The notes under the pieces are model-generated. The model saw only the letters and a program-made list of their open reading frames with translations. It was not told the DNA's origin and did not search any database. Shown here in pieces: positions 26,505-40,190 of a stretch of 64,000 nucleotides of DNA. Positions within the stretch are counted from its first letter, which is position 1, and each line of letters opens with the position of its first letter. The translations under genes and the position numbers were made by a program. Origin of the DNA: Callaeas wilsoni (taxonomy: Eukaryota; Chordata; Aves; Passeriformes; Callaeidae); the NCBI GenBank assembly GCA_013398955.1, contig VWPU01019251.1, positions 1-64,000 on the forward strand, in the 5' to 3' direction.

Positions 26505-27670
26505 GTAAGATAAAGCAGTGATGAGGCTTCACCTATGAATACATAATTTCCACACCTATTTATTTGAGCCTTAATTATGGGCATACCTTAATGTGCTCCC
26601 ACTTGAACATTATGTAGGCTTCTAAATCACATGATTGAAAATCATTGTGGCTAGAGCAGAAAATATGTTTTAAAGATATTAATTAAAGAATCTTAGAGAA
26701 GTTGTAGGATTGAATTGCCTTCTATCTATTGCTGCTCTGCCTTCTTCACCACTGCAATTCCCCTCTTCATAATTTTCCTTATATTTAAGGAGTGGGTGTG
26801 TTAGTTATAATTCCAAGAGTCTTCAAACATTTCAATGAAAAACATAACTGCATGTAGCTGATAACCTAATCTCATAGCTCTTTTTTTTAAGATTATGTAT
26901 TATTTTGTGCATAACTATATGACTATTCTAGCAGTAAGATGCGAACAATAAGAAATTTCTGATATATTTTGCTGGACTTCATTCCAAAGAAAAGAACATG
27001 TGATACACTATATTTTAAGGATTTCAAAAGTTGCTATGGCAATGAAAATCCTGTGTTATTCTCAGAAGTTAAGAAAAATGGCCAATGATATCAGTGAAAT
27101 ACAATCAAGATAAGAGAAACAGCACGGTATTTGTTAAAGGGAAAGAACACAAAAAGGTTCTGTCATTGTGAGGTATGGATGATAAGATTATGCTAGTACC
27201 ATCCTCATCCACAGACACCATATTTTCCAATTATTAGTTATTTTTATAATGCCTGTATCCTTTTCTCAATATTTACAGAGGCAGGATAAGGAAGTTTTAC
27301 ATGAGAAACCGCTGTTGTATTGCCCATAACCAGTGAGCTAACCCTTCCCAGAAATATGTAAAGAAGGGAGAAGCAGGTGAACGTAATGCTGGAAACACTT
27401 ATGAAATAAAAGACACTTACAGAACGACTGCTTCCCACAAGTCCTAGCTGAACCAGCAAGTCCATGACCAATGCTATCTAGCACACCAGACCAAATCTAA
27501 GAAGTAGTAATCTAAAGTTTTCTTACAATTCAGGGGAAACCAGTTCTCTGTTTAGCAAAATTTACCCAGAAAAACACTTCAAAAGTTTAGGCCATAACAC
27601 ATGGCTGAAACACTAGTTCTGCAGTAAATATTCCTATCTGTGGCCAGTCAACTCCTCCACTACCTGGAGA
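26505..27670. other. AT-rich noncoding DNA
   Basis: No recognised gene or repeat before the CR1 element that follows. Confidence 0.55.
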
Positions 27671-27983
27671 AGTCTTATAAAAAGCAGGGATAGTCTATAG
27701 CCAGATAGTGAGAGGACAAGGGATAATGGCTTTAATTGAAAGAAGGCAGGTTTTGATTAGATGTTAGCAAGAAATTCTCTACTCAGAGATTGCTGAAGCA
27801 CTGGAGCAGGTTGCCCAGAGACGCTGTGGATGCCCTATCCCTGGAAGTCTTCAAGGTCAGGTTAGACAGGGCCCTGAACAACCTGATCTAGCAGGTGACA
27901 TCCCTACGCATAGGACAGGGGTTGGAACTAGATGAACTTTAAGGTCCCTTCCAGCCCAAATCATTCTATGATTCTATGATTCT
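27671..27983 (+). mobile_element. CR1 LINE, 3'-end fragment
   Basis: This is a 5'-truncated copy of the avian CR1 retrotransposon. It has the diagnostic 3' region: 'gaggacaagggataatggct', 'gagcaggttgcccagag', 'gatgccctatccctggaag', 'ggttggaactagatgaac' and 'aggtcccttccagccc'. It ends in the CR1 tail repeat ATTCTATG, present as two full units plus a partial one. Only the end of the ORF2 region and the 3' UTR remain, so it encodes nothing. Its 5' end is approximate. Confidence 0.95.
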
Positions 27984-30368
27984 AATTTTCATTTATATGC
28001 ACCCTGATTTCAAACTGTTAGAGACTCCAGAAACACTTGCACTGGTATTATGGGTACTGTATTATGAAGAGTCCTTCATATAAGAACTGACGAACATTCT
28101 TTAGGATAATTGTGAATATAAATGAAACACAATAAGTTCTTCTTATAGGTTTTACAGCATCACTATAATTTTTTTTTCTGGATAACTATAAAAAAACATA
28201 TGCAGAAAAGTTCCTTAATTCCAGGGTTTACCAAATCGTCCAGGTTTTGTTTTCATTTGCATTGAATTATTTTACATCTTAATTACAGATGCATAGAATA
28301 CAAAATTCATATAACCTTACATGTTGTAAAGTTACTCAGAGCAGAGGTCAGTAATGTAGCAATACTGATTGGCAAAAAAAAGATTCACTGTTGTACCTGT
28401 GTCTAATTAATTCAAAGTGACATTCATCCCTGTCACTTTGGATACCTCAGAATAGTGTATTTACTAGCAATATACAGTTAATTTAACTTCTTATTTGCTA
28501 AGAATATTAAATTTCTCCTTAATACATGTCTTGTAAACTCATTGCTTAGATATATAATAGTCATAGATACATAAGATAATAGTCAATTTCTGACATGTAG
28601 ATTGAGATAATAATTGGTGAATGTTACAATTGCATCCAAAACAGATTAAATATAAAGAGATGCAAATTTATATCTAGAAATACTGAATTCAACATGCATT
28701 GCTTGGCATCCACAGGGTGATCAGTTAGTCCTGTAAAAAGAAATGCTGGCTTCTGGGTAGCAAAAGAGATCAAAATTACATTCCCTAGAGATTATCCGGT
28801 CTACACTAAACTCATTTTCACCATACTTTCTTCTCAGTTCTTAGTTGCAATATGCAAACACTTTAAACGAATATGAAATACTAAGTAATTTTCTTTAAAT
28901 GGGATAAAAATCAAAAAGTATCCTTGGACAAAAAAAAGGTCTATTAGTATGTTAGTGTAAAATTATCAATAGCTATTATTTACAGGTGCCTCTTTACGGG
29001 TATATTTAGATAATTCTTGTCATGCAGAAATCTTGTAATGTAATTACTGAATGTAATAATGCATCTTCCCTGGTTGTAACAGATTATTTCATCGTGTTAC
29101 ACCATCACGAGGGACAAAACTCACTGTAGGTCAGAATTGGATGCATTAGTTTTTAAATAAAAACAAATAACATTTCTTCCCTCTTTCTTCACAGAGGGTA
29201 TCATGTAAAGCACAGTGTCCAGGTAATTAAAGATTTCAAAACAGTACTCACACTAAGACAGGGTGAACTGAAGAAACTACCTTTATATTGACATTTTCTT
29301 ATTCCCCAATACTTCACTTGAAATCTTTTTTGGAAGTAATTAGATATATATTTGCTCTCCTGAAATGTGAAGTCCATGATTGTAAGCCAGGAAATCTGTT
29401 TGCTTCTTGTTTGCACCCAGTGAGCTTGCATGATCTGGGGCAAATCACTTCACTTTCTTGTCTTTTAATTTGTACGTAGAAGCCAAGAAAAATATGTTTC
29501 TAACAGCTGGCACTTTGTTATGTAAGAATGGGAATCCTGGCCTTTAAAACAAAATCCTTTACTGAAAGTTACACCGAGTTTCTATCTACCAAGTGTCAAT
29601 AATTAGGGCATCAAAACCAATCCATCTGCAATGTCTCATGTCTCTTGATATTAAAGTACGCAAAAGACAAATACATTTAAAATTTACAATCTCAAATATT
29701 CTTCACTACAGTTTGATAAATGTTTTAACCTTTCTGCAGATCTACCCTAAATACCGATGCACATTAATTACAGTCTAAAATGTGTGCAAAAAATGCAACT
29801 GATGACACGTTTTCTCCATCCTAAATTTCTCAAGAAAAATTCAGGAGCTAGCAATCACCTGTATTCAATATAAGTTTTATTTAGTCCTTTATATACTGTG
29901 TCTTGTTTTAGTACATGTACATAGAACTCAGAACAGCTGGATTGAAGGGAGCTCTGGAGATCCCTGCTAAAAACCAGGCAAATCCTGTGATGCTTTTAAG
30001 AAAAAAATGTGGCAAGTTGTTGGAAGGCAGTCAAATTTTTAGTATTTCTTCACTCTCATTGGAGTTCCCATAAAATTTCTATGGATTACTTGTCACAAAT
30101 AGCAAATCAATCCATTTCTCCCTCAATGCTTAAAAAGATACTTCCAAACATCCAATGAAACATGGAGTTACTGTGCTCCTGCTACTGCTTTCATCTTTTG
30201 TACACCTATAAATTTCATTTTGCTCTTGCCTGCATCCAGTAGAGCAAGTGGAAAGAAGCAAAACTTTTTTTTAATTGAAAATTTTATTGTTTGTTTGGAA
30301 GAGCCATGATCCTGCAACTGGACCTACATGTTTTGGCTGGACCACGTGTCTGGATATACACCTGTATC
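27984..30368. other. AT-rich noncoding DNA
   Basis: Sequence between two CR1 fragments of opposite orientation. No gene, splice-flanked frame or other repeat was recognised. Confidence 0.55.
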
Positions 30369-30622
30369 ACAGAATCATAGAACAGTGAGTAGAATGGTCT
30401 GGGTTGGAAGGGAACCTTAAAGGTCATCTAGTGCAACCCCCTTGGCAATGAGCAGGGACATCTAGATCGGGTTACTCAGAGGCCTGTCCAGTTTTACCTT
30501 ACACTTTTCCCGGAAAAGGACATCCACTATCTCTCCGGGCAACCTGTTACATTATTTCACTACCCTCATTCCAAAAAATTTCTTTTTTATGTCTAGGTTG
30601 AATCATCCCTCTTTCAGTGCTG
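30369..30622 (-). mobile_element. CR1 LINE, 3'-end fragment, minus strand
   Basis: Read on the minus strand, this is a 5'-truncated CR1. The plus strand shows the reverse-complement hallmarks 'agaatcatagaacag', 'ggtctgggttggaaggga', 'ccttaaaggtcatctagtgc' and 'ctaccctcattccaaaaaat'. The 3' tail lies at the low-coordinate side near 30369. Divergence is moderate, and the upstream limit near 30622 is where similarity fades. Confidence 0.93.
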
Positions 30623-33600
30623 TCTTTTCTTTCCAAGTTCTCACTAATAAACCAGATATGATTTGCTCCAGTCCTCTGCTTTTCCAAACACTTGGAAAAA
30701 AATAGTGCTTCCAAACTGCAAAATCAAGCAGGCTATCTTTGAAAATACTTGATAAAATAATACAATTTTCTATGTAATGGATATTTATTTTATTTTCATT
30801 TGTGTTAGCTATTTTTGCAGTACACATGCACCACCGACATCTACCACATTTGCCATGTATTTTTCTGACATAGCTGCTGCAATTCCAGACATAATTGAAT
30901 ATACATATGAACAATTCAAGTTTAATTTTAAAACTATTGTATCCAAACAACTAATTGAAGACAATTTTATCTAAAAGCAAAGTTTCAGAGAAAAGGACGT
31001 TGTTCAACTCAATTTGCAAGAAGCTGATGAACACAAATTTCATTCCTCTGAATTTATGTCTAATGGAAAAATAGCAAAGTCACAACAGAGTCTTAACAGA
31101 GTTTTGTGAATCACTAATTGTGAAAATTCAGAACAGACTATAGATTCAAAGTTACATGAGTATATTATACGTTCTTCTTTTTACACTGACTCTCAGGTTA
31201 CCTTAACATTGCAGAAATTAAAAGCATAGCGTGCTCCTTACCAGAACACCCACAGAAGACAACTACCAAATTGCTTTCAGCATTCTCGGTGCCAGTGATG
31301 CCAGGTTGCATCAAAAGCTGTAACTTGCTTAGCCAGCTTCTGACACCTGTGAGGGTTCCATCTCTCCAAAATTATTTCCAACTTAAAGCTGATCATTATA
31401 ACTCTGCAATATCAGGACCAGTGATTACTAGAAATCACTCATTTCGAGAATATTTTCCCTGACTTAATTTTTTTTTAATAATAAACATAAATGTTTATTT
31501 CCTATTAACTTTTATTCAAATTCACAACCACATCAGCTGAGACTTTTTTGGAAGTGTTTGGAGTTATTTGGGGCTGATTGAGAAAATCCTTCTCTTGCCA
31601 CAGAAATTCTAGGCTTTGTTTCATGTTTTCCTGCATGTTTTGTTAAACAGTCTTTAAGACAGATGCCACCTGTGCCCTGAGCAGCAGAGTGCCTGTTGCC
31701 AAGGAAACAACACCCTTCTCTTGCATTCTCTTCTCTTCCCTCCCCCTCTCCTTATTCACGTGCCTCAGCATTAAGGGCAAATAGAAAAAGGCTACCATGA
31801 TTGCTAACACATGAAAAAATAACACCTTCAAATACTTGCATAAAGTAGAACAGCATTCCAGTAATATCAAAAACTTCGAAGTCCTGTTAGCAAAACTGCA
31901 AATTACAAATTGCAACTTTCCATTAAAATTTTAATTTGCCATAAACATAAATATATCCTATAGATTTATCCTGTAGATAATAGGATATTTACAAGTGTTA
32001 CACTCCTACTACGAGCTGTAGAATGTAGACTGTTGATCCCGCTCAGCCATACACACAGAAATACAGATACTCTGAAGATGAGCTGAAGAAGATGCTCTGA
32101 AGAAAAAGTTCTTTATCATAACTACCTGTGGCCCAGTGGAACAACTCACTTAGATTGATTACATTTGGATGTAACCACAGGTAGAAAGATTTTTCTTACC
32201 CGTACAGTCAAGATTAAGTAGTCAATTACGTGAAACAACAACAAATCTAAGTCCAAATTTAAGCAGTAAAGCTGGATCAAAGTAAATTCTGCATTCTTAT
32301 CATGACTAGTTTCCTATAAGTTCCTTGTTTCCTAATAGCCCACTCCTATTTCTCTAAGCACCTAAACAAGAAGTGAAGCAACCTGACCTGCAGATGTTTA
32401 ACTCAATTTTCCTAGAGCCAGAGGAATACACCTGCACACCATTATCTCACAGTATTTTATTTTTCAGGAAAGAAAACCAGCTCCCAAACATTGTAAAAAA
32501 CAAAAACAGAAGAAAAGAGGAGCCCAGGTTCCATTTAGTCATTAACACAAAGCCACAGAATAAAAAAAAAATGCAGAAAAGGACCCAGAAATGGATACCA
32601 TTACTCAGCCCCTAGAGAAATCATAGCTTAACTATTCCCGACTGCAACAATAACTGCATCCATTTCTGGCTCCAGCAGACAGAGCAGGAATTGCAACCAG
32701 ACAGTAAATGTTGTTTTCAAACTTTTCAATGCCATAAGGAAATAGTAGACAGAGATGCTGCCAGGGCTCCGGGTGCACCAAACAGCCGTGCCTGCTCTTC
32801 CCAGGCTCGCTCCCTCTCCAGAAACTGGTCCAGTGCTGTCCCTCACAGCCCCTCCTCCGTGTGAAACCTCACAACCAATTTGCTTCAATGGCTGAATGTG
32901 CAACCCAGAACAGCATCCTGCTGCTCACCACTGCTCATCAGGGAGATGGAAGAAAACGATCTTTTCCTGTGACAAAATCTTTCCCAAAACTCTCCTGCAA
33001 AACCTTTTCATTTTCTTGGCTTAAAAACAAACAAAAGCACTGTACCTATTATTAATAATTTGGTAGAAAGCAGACCTCATTTACTGATGTGCCACATACT
33101 GTGCTCAGGTATTTTGTACATGCAGGTGAGGATACCTTCAGTAACAAAGGAGATCATCCCAAATAAGAAAATGCTGCAGTCATGAAGGATTCTACACTAG
33201 TCCTCTGCTGCAACAGAGTCACAGTGCTTATACTTAATGCTATAAAAAAGTATTATTTATTCTGATAATTGCAATTTTGGAAGAAGTTTGTAATGGCAAG
33301 TTAATTTAGGATTTCTTCCAGAAATCTGGAACAAAATTAATTTCCCAAGCAGAATTTAATGGAGATGAGCTTCTTAACCGTATTTTCCCTACTGAATCTC
33401 CTGGCATGCTGTGTGATCTCCAGTGGCAGCAGCAATAAATCCATTGGTGTGCTCAGATGGCCAATAGTGCTTTACAAAATGAGACCCCTCTTCACATGAT
33501 TCTGTATATTTAACTCGACTAATAAACCTGATGAGTTAAATACATTAGAGTGTATTTAAAGTGTATTTACACCTAAGGTTTTGTAGGTCCTTCCATTATT

Positions 33601-35354
33601 TCAGGCCCTAGATAGATAATTAGAAAGGGATTTTAATCTTCCTTACTTTGCAACAAGATTAATTTATAGAGAGAAATAAGCAAACTATAAGTTTAAGTTA
33701 ATTCTTAAAATCCTTATACAAAAGGCCAAAGAAACTATTATTCCCATGAGTATATCCATATGAAAAATAATACTAATGTTTTAAAGAACAGTATAATCTC
33801 AGTGTATTTTTGAGCCCATATTTTAGCTTGCCGAACATAAGGAGATCAACATACGTCAGTAGAATGAATAAGTACAATACCAGAGTATTTCTATTAAATA
33901 CTTTTATCAGTTATATACCTAATTTAGTCTATAAGTGAAAATATTTATGACTAGAAGTAATATTTTCATATAGTTCCAAAGCCATTAGCTTATCACTCTG
34001 TAAAAAGCTTTTTTTTTTTTGTGGCAATATTTTTCTCAGTCATAGAAGATGAAAATAACCTGCTTATGACCAAATAAACATGCCCAAGCAGTAATTTTAT
34101 TTACTTGCTACTTTTCCTCTTCAATAAAAGGAAGATTTTTTTTTTCTCCTTAAAGTTAACAATGTTAACAGCCTTTCATCACAAACCATAGATTGTCACA
34201 GCAGGAAATAATACAATCAGATGCAAGCAACAAAGCTATCTTTTCTCCTTCTTTCTTACATATTCCAGTCCTACCAGGAGGTGATGTTGAGAAGTTGAAA
34301 AGAATAAGAATAAATCTGAGTATACTGTGAACTATGACATTGAGCCAAATTATCTGCTTCTAGGTGAACAAAACTCCCACTGAAAACACATCAATAGATG
34401 ATTTAGTCTTTTATGACAACAGAATTTGTCCTTATAATCTAAAATGATGCTTCATTTCTAATGCAGTGTCTCAAAAAATTTCAATGCTTCAAGATGTGCT
34501 GCATTAAGAAAGTCCTGTTGTTCTTTTGTAGGATATGCTCATGTCACTGTTCTCTGACACATTTTGTAACTCTGCCACACTTCAGCTGATGGATTGCTAC
34601 AGCTAAGAGGGACATGCAGATAGGGTCCTAACACAGTGTGATTCAAAAGGCCTCGGGGATGATTCCAGGGCATTCTAACATTTTGTTAATTCAAGGGTCT
34701 TTTTGGGAAGTGGTGGCAAAAGTAGCCATTTCCTTAGCACAAAAACTGCATACATGTAGTTACTGAAGAAAGTGTATCTTACTAGTGTAGTATCAACTTT
34801 ATGAATGTGTTCAGGTCATCAAATCTTTCAAGACTTCTTTTTCTTAGATTTATCAACAGCACTGTGCTACTAGTACAGCTTTTTCTTGTTTTTATTTTCC
34901 AAAGTAGGATCTTTAAAGTTTATCAATGTATTGAGGACTATCAATACACAAGAAAACTACCACTTAAATTATTTAATATATATTTAATAGATGTCATGAT
35001 GAGTTGTGTTTTCCTCAATAGTTTTCACTCCTCATAACAAATGCATAGTCAGAGTAATATCTGAATGAAAGATTTTTTAACTTTAGACAGCTATTACATG
35101 AGATGTCACAGTTGCCTTGGCACTACTCATGAGTACCACAGTCTGTGGAAAGAAAGATAGTGATACTGACATACAGGCTGTACTTTAAGCAATACAAACT
35201 GCAATAGAAATTGTGAAGCTAAAACTGACTACTGTGATCACCTAATCCAACTCGTTGAATAAGGAAGATTGTTAAATCACACTAAATTTATCCCGTTTGA
35301 AACAGAACATTTCTAAAGTTAATTTTCTGGCTTCATCTATCAGTCTTTCAATTC
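30623..35354. other. Noncoding DNA with one GC-richer island
   Basis: Mostly AT-rich. A GC-richer stretch at about 32755-32860 has CpGs and a minus-strand open frame (91 codons to 32628) with no recognised content. An imperfect hairpin has 12-base arms at 32585-32596 and 32658-32669. A possible very old CR1 3' scrap, minus strand, sits at about 35230-35260 ('gatcacctaatccaactc'). Confidence 0.5.
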
Positions 35355-35371
35355 TTTTTTTTTTTTTTTTT
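35355..35371. repeat. Poly(T) tract
   Basis: Seventeen consecutive T residues. It could be the reverse-strand tail of an old retroposon, but no element adjoining it was recognised. Confidence 0.9.
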
Positions 35372-37122
35372 GTAATATATATCTTCCCTTATTAAAGTCT
35401 TGTGCTCTTGTCCACATGTCTGTGCTGCCACTGGACTAACTTTCAATTCTTTGCTGGAGAAGTAAAATTGGTTAAATTCCCTCATTTAATCAGTATATAT
35501 TATTTTTCACAATTTGTTAATTTTTGGGTTTTTTCGTAAGTTGATTTCTGTTCTGCCTGCTACACCAAGGAAAGAACAAAACAAATAATTAAATCTATTT
35601 ATTTATTTAATATTGATATGCTGCAAGCTTTCATCTCATACTGTATAAAGTGGATTGCTAAGATGATTCACCTAACAATCTTGTAAAAACAGTCTTATTT
35701 CTCTTGGATCTCCAGTCCTCTTTGCAACCTTTCACTTTATGAGGTTTCTACACTGATTAGTTTCTAGTTTATATACTTTATACTCAAAATCTTTGTCACG
35801 ATGCATGTACAATTGTTTGAAATAAGTACTTGTCTTCCTCAATCAAAATATTTCAGCTTGAATACAAGCTTTGTAATAAAGACAGGTGAGAGTTCTCAGG
35901 GCATCTGAAAAGTTAAATATTTTTACATAAGCTGTCCCTTTGTTAATATACAGTAGGATCAAAGGTAGTCAGCACCTTCTGCTTATCTCGATACATTTGT
36001 TGAGTTCAGAGCACTGGTGTATCCCTGTTCCTGACATTACATAATCTTGAAATTATAGGAAAATTCAAAGAATCCTCAAGCAATACTTTATAAAGGATAA
36101 ACTATTATTTCACAAATTAGAGTCGTATGGTTTTATTTCAATATTTAATCCTTCTTCTTCCTTCTTTATACAAGCATAAATCTTTGCTCTGCTGCATCAG
36201 TCAAGAAACATGCAGGACTTATACTTGAAAAATTCTTTCTGAAAAACAGGCAGGAACATAGTTGCAGCCTTTCAGCTCCATGCATTACCAAGGATATAGC
36301 CTAACAAATACTTCTTCCCTTCAGAGAGAAAATTTTTCAGCTTATCTTTTTTTTGCCTTGGTACAGTCCCCAATTTCTCAGTCTGGTGGGTTAAAAAGAT
36401 TGTAAATTTTAGAGACTGTAGATTCCCTTTTTACAAAACAGGAAGTCTAGTAATTCTGGCTAACACTGAAGGGAAGAGAGATCATCGGGGCATTTAGCAA
36501 TATCTATTATTCTAACAATACCAGAAAATGTCCACCAACCGAATAAAGAATTGATTTTTCCATCAGTTTCCCTTCCTAGAAAGGCTGCTGAAAGAGGACC
36601 ATGAAATTAAATTTCTTTGCTTCTTGATTGCCTCTCACAAATACATTATGGAGGTATGCATAGCATCAAATCAAATACCAATATTTTCAGAAAAACTATT
36701 ATCAGGGAAAGAAAAGAAGGCAAATACTTAGCATATAAATCAGCATGATTTTTAAACAGAATAATTGGAATTGTCTTACATGTTGAGCTTCAGAAATAAA
36801 ATATTTTTTTGTTTCTCACAGATCATGTCTATTACCAGATGTTTAGGTTAAGCACCAAGGGTAGTTGGATGTCTCAAAATTTGTTTCTCAAAGAGAAATT
36901 TTCCTTTCACTGTTTAAAGCACAAACTGGACTAGGCATCATGACAAGACTAATAGGGAACCATGTTACTAAAGTGACTCGGGCAGGCAAGGAGAAATTGT
37001 GTTGGTACTATACCTAATCTTTTAACATTTGGTTTTAAAATTATAAGCACACAACACTAAAATATTGTAAAAAATAAAGACTTCGGAATACTAATGAATT
37101 CAGCCTAGTAAAACAACTTCTT
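35372..37122. other. AT-rich noncoding DNA
   Basis: Nothing recognisable beyond short A/T runs. Confidence 0.55.
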
Positions 37123-37211
37123 GAAATCTTCATCGAAATCTTCATTGAAATCTTGCATTGACTGCAAGTTCCACCTTTATATTTAGACTGCAAGTTTCAC
37201 CTATATATTTT
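37123..37211. repeat. Two adjoining short tandem repeats
   Basis: Three 12-base units of GAAATCTTCATT type (37123-37158) are followed directly by two 26-base units beginning GACTGCAAGTT (37160-37185, 37186-37211). The 26-base units match at 23 of 26 positions. Two unrelated units side by side suggest a locally unstable spot. Confidence 0.9.
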
Positions 37212-39852
37212 TATCATTCCTATCAGTTATTCATTAGGTGGCTAGGAACAAATGGCTTGATCTGACTCAGCTTGCACATATGCAAAAGAGAGGTAAAATT
37301 TCAAAGAAAAAGCTTTTTGACCAGGCTGTACTGTTAGTTGTAGAGAACCGAGCAGAAGGACTCATAGAGGCATCCTACAGCAGGGGGAGCTCAAAGACAG
37401 CCTGTGCCATCCACAGCCAGAAGGCGATAGGGGAAAGGAATGCAGGGGAGAGAGGAATTTGATGGTGAAACAAAAGTCAAAAAGCATTTTCTAAACATAT
37501 GTGAGAAAGAAACAGAAAAGAATTCACTGAGCGTATCTCAAAACACCATCCCAAATACAAGACATAGTCTTATGGATTAGATTTTTGTAGAATATAGCAT
37601 GAAACTATCAGACAGCTCCCACATAGAACTATGTCCTGAGGTAGGGAGGAGGTGAAAGGAAAGTGAGTGACAAACATGAAAAGAATTTTGACACATCCTC
37701 TAAAAGAAAAGTATCAGAAAAGCAAGCTCTGAATGATAAATAATTCATTTATGTGAATTCTTCTAACAACAACAAAAAAAGCATGTGAAGAACAAATATC
37801 TTCACTTTCCCCATACGCTTAACAAATTATTCATATCTCAGTAAGCTACACTAGATTTTGTTGGTGTCTTCATGTTCATTTTGCACCTTTTTAATTAATA
37901 AGGTGAACGTTTCTTTTTAGGACTCTTCTAGAGTTTTTTTAAAGCTGTTTGTTTTCAAATTGGTAGGTTTTTGTTTGGGGTTGTTTTATCATGATTATCG
38001 TGTTACTCATTAACCTTAGCCTTGGGGCCAGATAATAAAAAAATAATAAATAAATCTGCATGTTTACCTGTTTAAACAATTATATAGATAAATTCGAAAT
38101 GTGATAAAGTTCTCAGGATTTGTCTGCGGAAACCAAATATTTTATGCAAATCCTAATGTGAGAGCGGAAATTTTTTTTTTCAGAAGACCATGGCCACAGG
38201 TCTCTGTGTCACTGCAATACCAGCATCCCTGAATGCAGAGCTAAAAGCATTATAGGGCTATCACGAAACTGTATGCATCATAGTGTCCTAAGAAAAAAAT
38301 TAAAGTTCTATATAGATACAAATAAAAAAGGCAAAGATAAGACAAGGAAAAAAATATATTAAAAGTAATATCCCCAAAATATTTTCATTGTACCTTTTGA
38401 AATTAACAAGTAGTCACTGGTGAAAATTCATCTGCATCAATATTGGTTTCTCTTTTTTTGTTGTTTTAAATAATGTATACTGCACACAATTTTACTACAG
38501 AGACAAAAATATTCCAAACGGGGACAGGAAAAATAAAGAAAATCAAAAAACTATAGTAACAATAGGCTTTTTGATTTATGAGTCAAAGCAAAAGAAAATC
38601 TGACATGATGAAATTCAATTACCCGTTGTTTCCCACATTAACTAGGTAATCATTTACGCATTTCAAGGAAATAAGTAAAATGTATTAAATTGATGTACAT
38701 CTCAACATAATTCTATGAACAGCAACAACAATTATGAATAGGAGACATTGTGAACACACGTGCAAGAGGGCAACGACACAGAGAATCTATTTAAAAATTC
38801 TTATCCTGAAAGTGTCACTTCCTAGCCTCAATAGCTGTGGAATCAGGGAAATGGCCACCAATTTTTAGGCTGTAAAGAGCACTCCGTGAACTGTTTTGTG
38901 TATGCAGGTGAGGCAACTCCTCACATGCACTCTGCAGTAAATCAGCTGGCATTTGGAAGCTTATCTAGCTATACCTCTCCTGGCAGTAAAATGCTAATGC
39001 TAAAATCTTAATTCTAAAAATATTTGGCTTCTTTTGAAATCCACTACTGCACTTGACTCTATATTAATCTCTCAGCAGGTAAACACAGACCAATTAAAAC
39101 ACTGTTTCCTGAATATATTTTGTAATTTTATTGCATTAGAATATATACTACGGCCATTGCTGTTGTTTCTCTGAGACAAATTAAGACTCAGATTACAGCC
39201 ACTGTACTTTTTTAATAACTCTGAAAATTTCATTTAACTTGTAACCAGAGGCAGTGAGTGGTCCCGTAATTCTAGGGCTGACGGTTTTTCCAACTTCAGA
39301 CCGTACAGGACTTCCATACAAAAATTATGACTTCACAGTTGAGGCTTAACAGCTTTAGTTTTATCACTGAAGACTCCTCCTGCCTAAACCTCCAGTGACT
39401 AAGCCAGGATGTCAGGTGTCATGCTAGGTCTTACTTATATTCATCTTACTCACTCTGGGAAATTACAGCTCTATTGAACTGCTAAGGGCAGTTCTGACAG
39501 TGAGACACAAGCTACCATTTTTTAAACAGAGTATACAGAGCCTGAAAGAGACACGACAAAAACCCTGAGCCTAATTTACATAACACATTTATTTCCTTCC
39601 TGAGAAATCACACTAAAAAGCTGTTACCTTTCAGCTGTTACTAAAAAGTAGATGGTACCTGTGCTGACCTGAAAAGCACTTAAAAAGTAAAAGAACACAG
39701 TTCCCTCCTTAACTCTGGCACAGAATTGTGCTTAGAGACTAAATTTTCTTAGTATCCCCTCATCTTCCTTTCTACCACCCTATCTCATTTTCAAGACTGC
39801 AAATTTATCATTAGGAATAGACAAGTAAATTTGGCTTTAAACAGTAAAAATG
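37212..39852. other. AT-rich noncoding DNA
   Basis: No recognised gene or repeat family. The open frame at 37238-37462 (74 codons) is unrecognised and has no clear splice context. Confidence 0.55.
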
Positions 39853-39876
39853 AAACAAAACAAAACAAAACAAAAA
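39853..39876. repeat. (AAAAC)n microsatellite
   Basis: Nearly five tandem copies of the pentanucleotide AAAAC. Confidence 0.9.
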
Positions 39877-40131
39877 TAATGGATCTATCACATACAGCAA
39901 AAAGACTGAAAAAAACAACATGATGAATCAATGGCATCAATTTTCTAAATTATAATTTATATTCCAGTAATTTCTACAGACCCCTGTGAGTTACTGTACT
40001 GCTGTCTACAAATAGTGAGAGTGCTGTTCTATCAAATGCCCTACAATTTAAAGGGGAAAAACACAGAAACTAATTGGTCAGCTAGACCAGGGAATCAATA
40101 AAAGAAATTTAATTAGCTCAAGTGTTTTATA

Positions 40132-40160
40132 TTTTAGCTATTTAAATTAAATAGCTAAAA
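40132..40160. repeat. Perfect 13-bp AT-rich inverted repeat
   Basis: Arms TTTTAGCTATTTA (40132-40144) and TAAATAGCTAAAA (40148-40160) are exact reverse complements around a 3-base spacer. Further copies of the ATTAGCTA core lie just downstream to about 40190. It could extrude a cruciform or form an RNA hairpin; no function is implied. Confidence 0.92.
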
Positions 40161-40190
40161 AATTAGCTATTTATTAATTAGCTAAAATTA

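Noticed and set aside
30603..30950. 115-codon minus-strand frame beside a CR1
   Set aside because: It overlaps the end of the CR1 fragment and has no recognisable protein features.
31690..31705. Possible RFX X-box 'gttgccaaggaaac'
   Set aside because: The second half-site departs from the consensus, and a single short motif in 64 kb is not informative.
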